A program made the translations under genes and the position numbers. A stretch of 40,850 nucleotides of DNA, from NCBI GenBank assembly GCA_030141605.1, contig JAQGDQ010000736.1, positions 64,001-104,850 on the forward strand, in the 5' to 3' direction. This document shows, piece after piece, positions 1 to 10,354 of the stretch (the stretch's first letter is position 1; every line of letters starts with the position of its first letter). Below the pieces are notes generated by a model. That model was not told where the DNA came from, ran no database searches, and was given only the letters and a program-made list of their open reading frames with translations. Source of the stretch: Tubiluchus corallicola. Lineage: Eukaryota > Priapulida > Priapulimorpha > Priapulimorphida > Tubiluchidae.

Positions 1-1492
1 TTTCTCACAATTTATTTTTGGTGCACCACCACTTTACCACTATGTTTACTAAAAAGCAAGGGTACGACATGAAAAAATGCGCTGTAATAATTCCCCTTCA
101 GTGTTATTATATTGCTTGATATGAAATGCACATTTTTTGCATTTTCTGAACAAGAGATTTATAACAATACTAATTCGAAGTGTGGACTAAAACTTGTGCT
201 TGTATAGAACACACCAGGTTTGGTGCAGTTACACCTGTAAATGTTTAGTCACTTAAGCTTACGATGAGCTGACTTTCATATAAAGATAAAATCCACAGCC
301 ACTTGAATTAAGGTGCCTTGTCTCTGATTTTGAGATGGTATATAAAATCTGTCAGAAAATGGTGGATTTAAATTTCGGTGATTTTTTTCAGTATGCTTCA
401 ATCGATCAATTGCGTGGTCAAAATTCTCATTTGTTAATAGAGAGTAGTAAACATTTGGAATATTCTGGATTCCCTCGATGCTACTAGTTTGTCCGTTTTT
501 AGCAATCGATTAGCTAACGTTAATTTTCTGTCTTATTGTAACTTCATCCGAAACGTGTAAGATTGTCATAGGCCTATTTGGTTCGTTCCATGCCATATTA
601 TTGTATATAATGTGTTGTATAGAGTACATAATTCGTAGTTACAATATAGGAGTGTTGTAAAGTTTTAGATCCGATATGTAGAAAGAAAATCATCTTTAGA
701 TATAGAATTTGCGAACTATATTCTTTATTGTGTACAGGAAGAAGTCGTACCGTAAACTAAACTAAACATATCTTTCTCTAAAAATTGACCTAGTTAAAGG
801 CCTGAACTGGATTGAAGCCCAAGTGAATAAAGCAAAATTTAATTTCTCTACAAGGAACCTTTAAATGAGATGCATTTAATTTTATGATATTGTTTATAGA
901 ACCGGCATAATTTTATATATGTTTCATAGGATAAGCGTATAAATGAGCTGGCGCCTGCTTATTTCTTCTTTTATACTACTTTAATATATGTATAAATGTC
1001 AATAAATAAAGAATAAAAATAATAAAAAAACTGGGTTACTTTGCATTCATATTCACACGTTACCTTATCTTATTATTAAAACTCAAGCACCGAAATAACT
1101 GCCATGTTTGAGTCATAAACGTCTAAGATTGAGCAATTTCATTTTCACTGCAGCGTTATTGTGCATTTCATAGCGTTAACTTCATCATTAGGACACTCAG
1201 ACATAAAGTGCCTACTAGCATCAAAGAAAGCGGCTGTGAATTTTCAAGATAAGTAAAAATTTCACTGCAATAAATTGAAGGCAAAAGGAAGCAAGGAAAG
1301 TCCCGCTTTTTAATTAACTTTTCAGCTTATGTTATGAGAAGAGGTATTAATCAACAACCCTAATAGAAAAGATTTTCATGATGATGAGTTTTAATGAAAG
1401 AACTCGTTAAACATCATTTGCCCTTAATGATATAGACCCACAATTAATTAAATTTTCATAAAAAAATGAAAGAAAGGAAATGTGAAAGTGTG
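1..1492. other. AT-rich noncoding stretch, nothing recognised
   Basis: I see no open frame of useful length, no convincing exon with splice sites, and no tandem repeat here. The sequence is AT-rich with scattered A and T runs, such as the A-rich stretch near 1005-1030. It may be intron or intergenic DNA of a gene outside the window. Confidence 0.5.
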
Positions 1493-1575
1493 TCAGGCTG
1501 GATTTGAACCACGGACCTTCTGCTTACAAGGCAGATGCGTCTCCAGTATTCTCTAGTGGTTAGGATTGTCCAAAA
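1493..1575 (-). repeat. tRNA-like relic (SINE head or tRNA pseudogene)
   Basis: Read on the minus strand, 1545 to 1493 has a B-box-like GGTTCAAATCC and, before it, an anticodon-arm-like CTGCCTTGTAAGCAG whose loop would carry TGT (Thr-like). The acceptor stem does not pair and the T stem has mismatches, so this is not a functional tRNA. Directly beside it on the plus strand (about 1551-1566) is CTAGTGGTTAGG, which resembles the A box of Glu/Asp tRNAs. Two tRNA-like pieces in opposite orientation suggest SINE debris. I could not delimit a SINE body or tail. Confidence 0.4.
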
Positions 1576-2623
1576 TTTATCCTATCCAGCAAACGAAAGG
1601 TAAAAAAGCTGGCGAGTGGCGACATTGAACAGCAAAAAGATTTGCTAATAAGGTATTTGCATCCAGAACAGAGTTATGGTTGTGAAGTGATGAAACTATT
1701 GAAAAGGAGGAGTTCGTATATTAAAAGTTTTCTGATGAAAAAGGCTGAATGAAAGTGTATCAAAAGGTATGTACTTGTGCGCAGTAGGAATTGCAGAAAT
1801 TTTGATTGCTCCTGAAAATCTAGAACTTACAAGGGGGTCATAAATTTAATTTCAAATTCAATCAACACAAGCTGTAGATGTATAATAAACTACTGTTAAT
1901 TAGCTCACTGTAATACATGTATAAGACTAACATAAGGTATCATTATACTTTATTATGTATAACAAAAATTCAATTTTGTTATTGGGATCATGGGAAAGGG
2001 GTTGGCCTTTGAGGAGGGGCGGGCCTTGTAAGAAGCGTAATTGTATTGTTAGTGCTGTTGTTGTTGATGTTTCAAAATAAAAATTTGCAAAATAATAATG
2101 TAATTTACTATCATTTGCCCAAACAACAATATGTTGTTTGGGCACCTTTTTCTGAAATTCGTGATAAATTACTATGCAACAGTTAATCAGTAATCAGAAG
2201 CCTATTATTTCTACATTCGGGCTGAAAAACAAGTTTCAAATGGAATTGCAAGTTCTTGGCGCGCAATAATCTTTGAAGTAAATAATGCAGCATAATGGAT
2301 TATAATTCAATAATAATAGTAGGTACTATTGAGAGAAAATTAAATAAGGAAAACATGAAAGCATTCTAAATGTTGAATTTGAAAAACAAAAAATACGCTA
2401 CTCTACAGCGGAAAAATTTGAGATTTCTGAGTGACATCGAAGGGTTAACTGAAAATGGGTTAAATTATGCTGATGAATGTGGACGTGAGATGCGAATCAA
2501 ATAAATTATAGAATGTAAACTAAACTTGACAGAATTGAAGTCGTACTGCAGAAATAAATGTAAGAGATTCAAACTTGTATTGTTCATTGTGTAAAACGGA
2601 GGAAAACAATACTAAACACTTAT
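1576..2623. other. Noncoding stretch with one palindrome
   Basis: No gene is supported. The only open frame of note (minus strand, 1927-2145) has no recognisable domain and runs through the palindrome at 2116-2144, so I regard it as chance. Confidence 0.45.
2116..2144. repeat. Perfect 13-bp-arm inverted repeat (hairpin)
   Basis: The arms TGCCCAAACAACA (2116-2128) and TGTTGTTTGGGCA (2132-2144) are exact reverse complements separated by three bases (ATA). It could be a fused pair of short transposon ends or a cruciform-forming site. Nothing nearby tells which. Confidence 0.8.
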
Positions 2624-3134
2624 TATAGGTTTTACAGGTCAAATGTAGACCTGCGTTAACTCAAATGTAGATTTAGGTAATTCAAATGTGTCTTGGTAAC
2701 TCAAATGTAGACTTAGGTAGCTCAAATGTGTTAACAATGGTTCTCAACAAATCTTGAGCGCTTTTGGTATGTCAAATGTAGACACATGTCAAGTCAAATG
2801 TGACATTGGTATTTCAAATGTGGATAGGTGTTAAAGTTTAGGGATGTTAAATTTAATCTTCTTTAATTTCAATTTAATAATTGCTCCTAAGTTAAAATAA
2901 CAACTTTATAGGCCTACTAATAGATGCACTATCTTTGGTTTATGTTTTTCTAATTTGCACTTAAATAACTTAATTACCGATTTATTCAAAGTAATGCATC
3001 TACATTTGACTTACCTAAGTCACATTTGAGTTACCAAAACACATTCGAAATTCCTATGTCTACATTTGACTTACCTAAGTCACATTTGAACTTTCCCGTG
3101 TCTACATTTGATGTGTAAAAGTGTAAAACCTATA
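2624..3134. mobile_element. Foldback/MITE element with repeated subterminal motifs
   Basis: The ends are a perfect 13-bp terminal inverted repeat, TATAGGTTTTACA at 2624-2636 and TGTAAAACCTATA at 3122-3134. The left arm (to about 2835) repeats TCAAATGTAGAC or TCAAATGTG, usually preceded by TAGGTAACTCAAATG-like spacing. The right arm (from about 2998) repeats the reverse complement, GTCTACATTTGA, with TAAGTCACATTTGA. The middle is AT-rich and has no open frame. This is a non-autonomous DNA element whose transposase was supplied elsewhere; the subterminal motifs are the kind of array a transposase binds. TATA lies next to both ends, so the target duplication may be TA or TATA, but I cannot fix it. 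Superfamily not assigned. Confidence 0.75.
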
Positions 3135-3465
3135 GAGGGTTCAGTCGGAAACAATGTATTAGCAGGTGAAGAAAACGAGCATACAAAAGAAGACTTGTAA
3201 AGTAATGAGACAGAAATGCTGATTAGAATAAACAAACAAATAAATAAGGTGCCGAGTCAGTGGGAAAATTAAATTAAATTTGAAGTTTTAAATTAAAAGT
3301 ATATCGTTCAAATAATTTGGCTTGCTCACTATTAAATTGCATTTTTTGTGATATTTGAGCCCGTTTTCTGGAATCTTTGAAAACAGAGTGGCCTCTTTGG
3401 AACCGCTAGAACCCCACAACAAAGACTGTTTTTTGTACTTTTTATGAAGCCATATTCTGAACTAT
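3135..3465. other. AT-rich stretch, nothing recognised
   Basis: No coding signal, repeat or RNA gene could be supported between the foldback element and the transposase relic. Confidence 0.4.
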
Positions 3466-3708
3466 TTGAATTATAAAAATTTTACAAATTTGGCCTGTAC
3501 CGTAAAATGTCGCGTGGATGTGAGAAAGAATGTGGTTGCTGTATTGGTCGCTGCAATTACTTGTTTAAAACAGCGTAAACACCGTAACGTGAAACGGCAC
3601 ATTTGGACAAGGATTCTGAATCCGCATGCGTCTTTCCCTTACAACACACTTTTGCAAGAACTACAAATTGAAGACCCAACGCAATGTCAACATTTTTTGG
3701 ATATCAGC
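3466..3708 (+). pseudogene. PIF/Harbinger-like transposase N-terminal relic
   Basis: In the frame read from 3466, residues about 36-81 contain a basic stretch, a Trp (residue 47), then YNTLLQELQIEDP followed by a Phe-Leu motif. This matches the usual start of PIF/Harbinger nuclease-transposases, where a basic region and Trp precede a conserved L-x-E-L-x-x-E-D segment and an F-L-R-M motif. After about 3708 the similarity stops and the DDE nuclease core is absent. A second frame stays open for a further two dozen codons (ending near 3785), which suggests a frameshift or an unrelated frame. It abuts dispersed repeat R1, so R1 may be the noncoding end of the same element family (inference). It could not encode an active enzyme. 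Confidence 0.5.
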
Positions 3709-3751
3709 GGCAGAGATGGAGGAATTTGCAAAACGCGTGGATTCTTTAAAG

Positions 3752-4325
3752 GAAAGCAGAGTGATTTTTCATACGTTAGCCCATTTTTAAGTCCGATGAA
3801 AGTATACATTTTAACACAATTAATATTGAAAAAGCATTTCTGATAATTAAATAATAGTTTAAAAACTTAGTTAACTGGGGGCGAGCCCAACTAGTGAAGA
3901 CATCACAAACTAACACAATTTTCAACAGTAAAAATATTCCACGAGCGTGTTACACGTGTTTGCGAAAGCGAAAATGGAGGTACAATGCTACTGTAAGATA
4001 TTGTGTGTTTCACTAAAACTTGGCAAGTTTTAAGACAAAAATGCAAATTTCAAATTTACCCCTATGCTCACACATGAGCTGTCGAACGCGTGCAGTTCCT
4101 CGTAAACTAACACATCTGAACTGAGAGGTACAGCACCTGTTTTTGTGCAATACGTTTTCGAAATGCAGACACTAGTACCCGTCTAACTAGCGAATGATGA
4201 AATGCATGTAATAGCGAAGAACTATTGGCGCGAACGGGAAATTATGTTTGTGTGATAATAATTCCCTCACGAGAGTCCTTTTTGAAAAAATAGTATGTTT
4301 CTTTTCAATATTTTAAAAAGTAGAT
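3752..4325 (-). repeat. Dispersed repeat R1, copy 1 (left part)
   Basis: This stretch is the reverse complement of sequence at 10783-11335 and 37762-38402. Shared landmarks include TTTGCGAAAGCGAAAATGGA, the AACTAGCGAATGATGAAATG region, and the edge motif GTGATTTTTCATA near 3761. The copy is split: it resumes at 6581 after the BEL/Pao insertion. No open frame is conserved between copies, so this is a noncoding repeat unit of roughly 600 bp. Confidence 0.7.
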
Positions 4326-4439
4326 TGTGAAAGTTGTAACTGTATATTTTAGGTGCTGCCATCTATTGATTAGTTACTTTAACATTTTACTAGTTAAACT
4401 CACCCTTAGTACAATTGCTCGGTCCAGTGAATATGCAAA
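4326..4439 (+). repeat. Truncated 5' LTR
   Basis: Nearly identical to the first 114 bases of the right LTR, starting TGTGAAAGTTGTAACTG and ending at ATATGCAAA. The next base begins pol-like coding sequence, which marks the edge of a large internal deletion. The TATA box and poly(A) signal of the complete LTR are lost here. Confidence 0.88.
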
Positions 4440-6115
4440 ACCGACATCGATTCATTCAAATCCGAAGCTATTCAAGATTTCGCCAGTGCCGGCATGAACC
4501 TTCGTGCTTGGCAGACTTCTTCCTCTTCTACAAGAGAACGGTGGGAGTGTAACACTGATGACTTTACCAAAGTTCTCGGTCTCAGCTGGTGCCATCGATC
4601 TGATACCATAGCCGCCAGCCTGAGGCTTTCATCTGAACCTCCCATCACTAAGCGTCAATTGCTAGCATAAAAAAAAATTTTCGATCCTCTGGGATTTATT
4701 TCCCCCTTCACCATACGTCTCAGGATTCTCTTTCAGTCACTCTGGAGAGAGTCACTCGACTGGGAAGATGAACTACCTTCCGGTATTGCTGTACACTGGG
4801 GTCGTTTCATTGAGGAAACTCAGCAATACAAATCCCGGATACACTTTCCTCGACACGTACCAATGACTTCACATTCTGAACTTCACATCTTTTGTGATTC
4901 TAGTGAGGCAGCTTATGCAGCTGTTGCGTACGTCAAGACAGACACCAATGTCAATTTACTCATGTCGAAGAGCAAACTAGCCCCACTCAAACCACAGACT
5001 CTGACTCTTCCACGTTTAGAGCTGATGGCTGCTCTTCTTGGGGCTCGTCTAGGGACTTACATCCAGCAGCATGTATCAGTCCTATCATCATGTATCAGAC
5101 ATTTCTACTCGGACTCAATGGTAACACTCGGATGGATACGAAGTATGCCTAAAGACGTGTTCGTGAGGAATCGAGTTCGTGAGATCCACACACTCTCGCA
5201 AGCCAGCGAGTGGTCTCATGTACCTAGTTCGCAGAATCCCGCAGACCTGCCAACTCGTGGTTGCAAGCTACTCTACTTGCAACCCTGGACCTTTGGAGAC
5301 ATGGTCCACCTTTTCTCACACACAGGGAGGAGTCGGATTACTCTGTCTGCGAACAGAAGTCCTCCACTTTGTTTACTGCAGCAACTCCTCTTACAGACTC
5401 AGAGAAGACACCACTTTTTCCTGTGGACCGATGGTCTTCCTTTCAAAGAGCTATAAATGTAACCTCTTATGTGCTCAGATTCGTTCATAATTCGCGACTC
5501 ATCAAGTCAACTCGCGTCGGCGGACCACTTACGCCACACGAGAGAGTCAAGGCGATAAACGCTCTTCTTAGAGACAGTCAGTATGTTTGTAGACATACTT
5601 AGCTTGCAAAAAGATGGTGATGTAACTCCCTCTTCTTCACTTTGGACTTAACTCACCACAGTGGTCACAAAGTTAGAAGAACGCATCAATCGACGCCCGC
5701 TCGTTTTGTCTGGAGACGAACCTTTGACTCCAGGACACTTCATCTTTGGAGCTACTCCACCAGCACTTTTGGACATAAGCATCCACGATTCACCACCTCC
5801 TGAAGATCTACAGAGGAGATGGAGACATCGTCTCACCATCAGCACTCATCTTTGGTCCCGATGGAGGAACGAGTACCTTCTATCCTACGACAATGGAGAA
5901 CCAAGTCTAGATCTCCAGCTATTCCTAAAGAAGGAGACATCGTTCTCGTCCATGCCAAGCCTCTACCTCGATGGCGTTGGCCACTAGGGAGGATCAAATC
6001 GCTGATTCCCGGTCGAGACGGAAAACCACGAGCAGCCTACATCATGAGTCACGGACGCCTTACTCGCCGTCCCCTTTGTCTCCTCTACCCCTTAGAATGC
6101 ACCTGATCTCTAATG
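4440..6115 (+). pseudogene. Broken BEL/Pao pol (A17, RNase H, DUF5641-like parts)
   Basis: From 4440 one frame runs to 5456 with an in-frame TAA at 4668-4670, just before an A-run. It covers the A17 peptidase-like region after the reverse transcriptase: a V-L-G-L-x-W motif, T-K-R-Q-L-L, then IFDPLGF after the stop. Next is the RNase H-like region with IFCDSSEAAYAA and LPRLELMAALLGAR, and QNPADLPTRG. Near 5290 the frame shifts, and WRHGPPFLT continues in another frame to about 5602. The integrase core that should follow is deleted. From about 5661 a piece of the C-terminal DUF5641-like domain appears (INRRPL, LTPGHF), and after another shift near 5885 it ends with W-P-L-G-R-I at about 6106. 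BEL/Pao pol normally encodes protease, RT, RNase H and integrase; this is only a remnant. Confidence 0.85.
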
Positions 6116-6217
6116 ACATACCTCCCAATCTTGCAGTATTTCATTTATTATTTTGCTTCACTGTATTGTATTGACTTGTATTGAAACTCTAATTCCTTTC
6201 GTTTCAAGGTGGGAGGA

Positions 6218-6580
6218 TGTGAAAGTTGTAACTGTATATTTTAGGTGCTGCCATCTATTGATTAGTTACTTTAACATTTTACTAGTTAAACTCACCCTTA
6301 GTACAATTGCTCGGTCCAGTGAATATGCAAACTCACTGGAACGGGGTATGTGAAGCCAAGTTTTTGCATAGTTCTCTACCTATATAAACTGGCTAGATTT
6401 CTCTTCTAACCACTGTCTAATTCTTCGTGATCAGTGCAGGACACTCTGGTAGTTTAGCAGTCATGTTACATATAACTATGTAGTGTAATAAAAGTGTTTC
6501 AGTTTTTGTGCAAACATGTAATATGGTGTTTAGTTGTTTTCTACAAGTGTTCAATTTCAACTTCATAACTAACTTTCACA
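6218..6580 (+). repeat. Complete 3' LTR with TATA box and poly(A) signal
   Basis: The 363-bp LTR starts TGTGAAAGTT and ends AACTTTCACA, so its tips are inverted repeats bounded by TG and CA. Inside are a TATATAAA promoter motif at 6381-6388 and an AATAAA poly(A) signal at 6487-6492, spaced as in a compact R region. The purine-rich GGTGGGAGGA just upstream is a good polypurine tract. The LTR's first 114 bases match the truncated left copy with no obvious differences, pointing to a fairly recent insertion compared with the surrounding debris. Confidence 0.85.
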
Positions 6581-6625
6581 GACCTGTAGTTTAAGATACG
6601 TTTCGGTTTTGCTTTAGTTTGTAAA
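6581..6625 (-). repeat. Dispersed repeat R1, copy 1 (right part)
   Basis: GACCTGTAGTTTAAGATA and CGGTTTTGCTTTA match the reverse complement of the copies at about 10783-10815 and 37770-37800. This resumes the repeat interrupted by the BEL/Pao insertion. Compared with the 10.8-kb copy, about six bases (TGTTTT) are missing at the insertion point. Confidence 0.65.
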
Positions 6626-7692
6626 GAAGACACCAGAATGCGATCGTTAATACCAATCAAGGAACGGTGACTATTACTCTACGGTTTTTGACAACAGGTG
6701 ATAATGAATTATGGATTTTGCCATAAATAATTGTAATGTAGAAACAGAATTCCAAAATTTGCATATAAGTCTTATTTAATTAAAAATGCAAATTATACTA
6801 TAAACTGTAAATTTTCTACTTTAATTTTCATCGTGTTGTGTAGTTTTCTTTTCCTTTGATTTGTTTAGGTTCTTGTTATTATAAAATTTATATCATTCTA
6901 TTTCTCTTATTATTTCTAGCTAAATAAGATCAGTAGTACTCAGAAATGGTTTTTATGTATTTTATCTTGCATTTTACGTGAAAGATCGATTTCGCAAATG
7001 GACAAACTCAGATGTGTAACTTGGAGCCTCACTGCTAAATTGCAATATTAACTTATATGGTATTTTAAAATTACATCAATGTAAAAATACACCTGTCTTA
7101 GTCCCATACCAACTATGAGAAAGGGCAAGGTATGATAGTGTAAGTTATCTACTTTGAGAGCTGCAAATGGGGGAAAAGTTCTGTTCCTCTCCCGTTTCAC
7201 CAAATATTTCAACTTTCAATTTTGTAAGTATTCCGTCCCGCCCTCTTCTCGCTTATAGTGAGTGGTCACGTGGGGTGCTTACAGACCGATTTTAACCAAT
7301 ACAAAGTCTAATCGTAAACGGGATGGTGAATATCAGGCAAATTTCTTTTGGACAGTCGAATCAGCCGTATTGCCTCGGCTATTTACCTCACTAAAAGAGG
7401 GTGTAGGTATAATAATTATATAAAAACAAACGTAACCAAGGCACCACTGCTGGTTCAGTGCTCGTCTTACAAGATGTTCCTTAACGACAATTAGTTAGGT
7501 GCCGATACCGTTAAAACTATGCACCAATGAATTGCGTCTGTCATTGAGTCGTTTGAGTGACGACACACAGCTTGCCGAGTGACGAACTGCCTAAAAAGTA
7601 ATTCTGATAAGACAGGGATCTGTACATTCGACCAATAGATGTAAATGCATCCTCCCTTGTCGAGGAAAACAGCCAAAATCAGTACGGCGAAG
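6626..7692. other. Noncoding stretch, nothing recognised
   Basis: No domain or exon could be supported. An open frame of about 40 codons (7297-7421, plus) has reasonable amino-acid composition but no recognisable family and no flanking splice sites I trust. Confidence 0.4.
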
Positions 7693-7803
7693 GAAACCGT
7701 CAAGCGCGAGAATTGAACCCGATTTTCCTGAACCGTTCATTGACCCGCCTGAGCGTATTTTAACTTTGATCGCAGAGCAGATATTTTGGACACTCGGCTA
7801 TTC
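7693..7803 (-). repeat. Possible SINE relic with A- and B-box-like motifs
   Basis: On the minus strand, AATAGCCGAGTG (near 7800-7789) resembles a tRNA A box, and GGGTTCAATTCTCG (about 7717-7704) resembles a B box. The spacing, near 75 bases, is longer than in a tRNA without a long variable arm. The intervening sequence does not fold as a clear cloverleaf. This is weak evidence for a decayed tRNA-derived SINE. Confidence 0.3.
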
Positions 7804-9404
7804 AAAAAAAGCGCACGCAAAAAGTAACTACTGTAGTTTTCGCGAGTTTCCTTTTTCTAATTTTGATGTCATTCAATTTTGTTTTTTTTATTTTGTTCAA
7901 CATTGATTAAATTTAGCGTTGATTTTGGTATTAGGCCCATTGATGGTAATAATTCTGTTTTCTATTTGTATGTAGTAACCATTAGCTCTCCTTCTATTTC
8001 CATCCCAACTCATTGTTGTGGTTTGTTTCTCTCGGAAGACTCGTAGAGAAAACCAGAAAACACGTCCTCAAATTAAACTAGTTTATTATGCGAGAATTCT
8101 ACAACACAAAAGTATGAAGGAACGCGAAATGTTTACAGTAAATGTGATAATCTGGAAACGTGAAAGCGAGAAAGTGTATCTGAGAATACGAGGATACAAG
8201 AGAATAAACTCCAGCGGCCAGCTCCGCCTTATGTATCAGTGCAAAGGAACAATTTAAAAATAGAAAGTTCTCGAAACTTCTACAAGGTAAGAAGATTGTT
8301 CTACTATACTATAGAACATTCTACAATATTCTATTTAATTCTAGTGAATCTCCACAACACTCATCCTCAAGGTAATCTATTGCTTTCCCACTAAACAATA
8401 TCACCTTTGGAATTTCCAATGACGTTATGATATTTTGCCTGTGTTTCATACTTGTACAGGCGTTAATAATTAACAACTAATTAACGCGATTATTTTGTTT
8501 TGCTAATTACTGTTCAGCAAATTATAGCAGCTGTTGCCAGCTGTGCTGAATTAATAACGAACAGTGAAACTGGGTCGCGATGGATAATTATTCTGGTTAA
8601 TGACCAGCGCTATTTTCGTTCCAAACGCCCCGTGATTTGTGGCTTCATTACGTGAATCTGTGGTGTTGTTATTAAAACAAATTTCTCTAATTTTATGCGC
8701 TAACCATGTAAATACACGTAAGTTAGACACGTAAATACTTACATATTTATGTAAGTATGTAAATATGTATGTAATTGTAATGTATGCAATGTATGTATAT
8801 GCAAATAAGTATGTAAATATGCGTTTTGAATAAATGATTAATCATCGTCATAGCCTTGTAAGTAGCGCAGGGATTGGTTCAAACATTTGCATGGTAACGC
8901 AGTTTTAATTATTAGTGACAAGAATAGTGAACAAATCTCGCAAATTAAAAATTAGGAAAAAACACAACATTACAAGCTCCTACAGTTTATCATTGGCTGA
9001 AAGAAAAAAGAAAAAAATCTTATAAATTTACTGGTAATGTTAATTTTCTGTGAGATTTCTGTATTATTAACACATGAAGATATCACACTAAAATGAATCC
9101 ATGACATAGAAGCAACAGAGAAACAGATAAAATAAAAAAAGGAAAACCGCAAAAGTACAAAGTCACATGCAGGCCACAATCACAGAGTGAAACTCAACAG
9201 AAAGTTTATGTAGTATAAGTTATTTTGTGTGATTTTTTTTCCACGTGAAGATAAACTACATAGTTCGAAGCGTCGTGTTTTTCCTAACTTTTTAATTATG
9301 TATTTTTCACTAATTATTAATTTAGAGGGTGGAAATTTTTCATCATCTTTGCTTCTTCCCTTAATAAGGTGCAATCCCCTTAAATTTCATCACAGCGCGT
9401 TACG
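7804..9404. other. AT-rich noncoding stretch
   Basis: No gene is supported; the overlapping open frames at 8018-8257 and near 8970-9374 lack domains and are AT-biased. A degenerate ATGTAAAT-like simple repeat lies at about 8725-8825, containing a 10-bp-arm inverted repeat (ATACTTACAT and ATGTAAGTAT, four bases apart). GCGTTAAT and ATTAACGC near 8460-8488 form another short inverted pair. Confidence 0.4.
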
Positions 9405-9790
9405 CATACTACAGTGTGGCACATTACGTTACGTTTTCTTACTCTGCGTCACAGATTACAATTACAATTTCAACGTAGCATTACATTACGTTACATTACA
9501 CCAAATTACATTACGTTACGTTACGTTACGTAAATTACATTGCACATTTCACTCTTCATCACACTTCGTCACATGACATTTCATCACGCGCTTCTACATT
9601 CCCACAATGCAAAGCCAGCGGCAGGCTCAATACCACAGCGTCATACCGTGCACTGGCCCAACTCGTGAGATTCCATTACATTACGCTGTATTATATTACG
9701 TTACAATACGTTATATTGCACCATATCATGTTTACAACACGCCATATCGCTCTCCATCACATTACGTCACATCTAGGTCACATGATTTGC
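9405..9790. repeat. Degenerate ATTAC/GTTAC pentamer repeat region
   Basis: Two patches (about 9405-9560 and 9660-9790) are built from imperfect ATTAC and GTTAC pentamers, for example TTACGTTACGTTACGTTACG at 9509-9528, with CATCAC variants. The open frames here follow the repeat. A pure short GTTAC run also occurs near 30558-30581, so the motif recurs in this genome. Confidence 0.65.
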
Positions 9791-10354
9791 AATCACAGCA
9801 ATTACCAGACAAATGGTGAAATACACCACTTTAGCGTCCTAGATTGACTTTCTCTCCTTCCTCCTAACGTCTCCTCATCTTTCTTCCTCGCCTTCCCTAT
9901 CCCGTAGAGATATATCGACTTAAGATGTCGACCTAAGAAATCGCATAAGACGCCCGAAATTGCATAATAAAATTACAATTACATGAGACGTTGTGTATGC
10001 TTCTGTAACGAAATTTACTTGGAGAGTCACTTGACAATGTCGTGATCAGTTAGACACTTCTAAATTTGATCTGTGGAAATGACGAAACTAGTTATCAGTG
10101 GGAGCATGACACGTCAATTCAGTGTGACTGGATTTATGGAGCAATAGCGAGTCGGCACGTGTTGTAGCTCATTTCACAAGTTCACGTTGCTCGTTCAAAT
10201 TCAACTTACTCATGTTCGAGTTACATAAACGAGTGTACAGATGAAAATTGACCTGCACTAACTCATCTTGGTCAAGTTACTCAGAGTTATCGAACAGAAA
10301 CGCAGAATGAAAAGTGAAAAGGTTTTAAATGAACTTCACAGGCAAAGATTAAAG
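9791..10354. other. Noncoding stretch, nothing recognised
   Basis: I see no coding exon, repeat unit or RNA gene between the pentamer region and the next R1 fragment. Confidence 0.35.

Larger units (their letters stand above)
4326..6580 (+). mobile_element. Deleted BEL/Pao LTR retrotransposon
   Basis: A retroelement bounded by copies of one LTR. The left copy is cut short (4326-4439) and is followed at once by pol sequence, so the rest of that LTR, the primer-binding site, gag, protease and most of the reverse transcriptase are missing. The right LTR (6218-6580) is complete, preceded by a purine-rich tract at about 6205-6217. The pol remnant carries features typical of BEL/Pao elements. Several stops, frameshifts and deletions make it non-functional, and it could move only if proteins were supplied in trans. 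It sits inside repeat R1, with R1 sequence on both sides (4325 and 6581), so it is younger than R1. No matching target duplication is visible. Confidence 0.85.

Noticed and set aside
5648-5845. Minus-strand frame across the BEL/Pao C-terminal region
   Set aside because: Shadow of the plus-strand pol remnant.
8018-8257. 79-codon Lys/Arg-rich plus-strand frame
   Set aside because: No domain, no splice or start support, and AT-driven composition.
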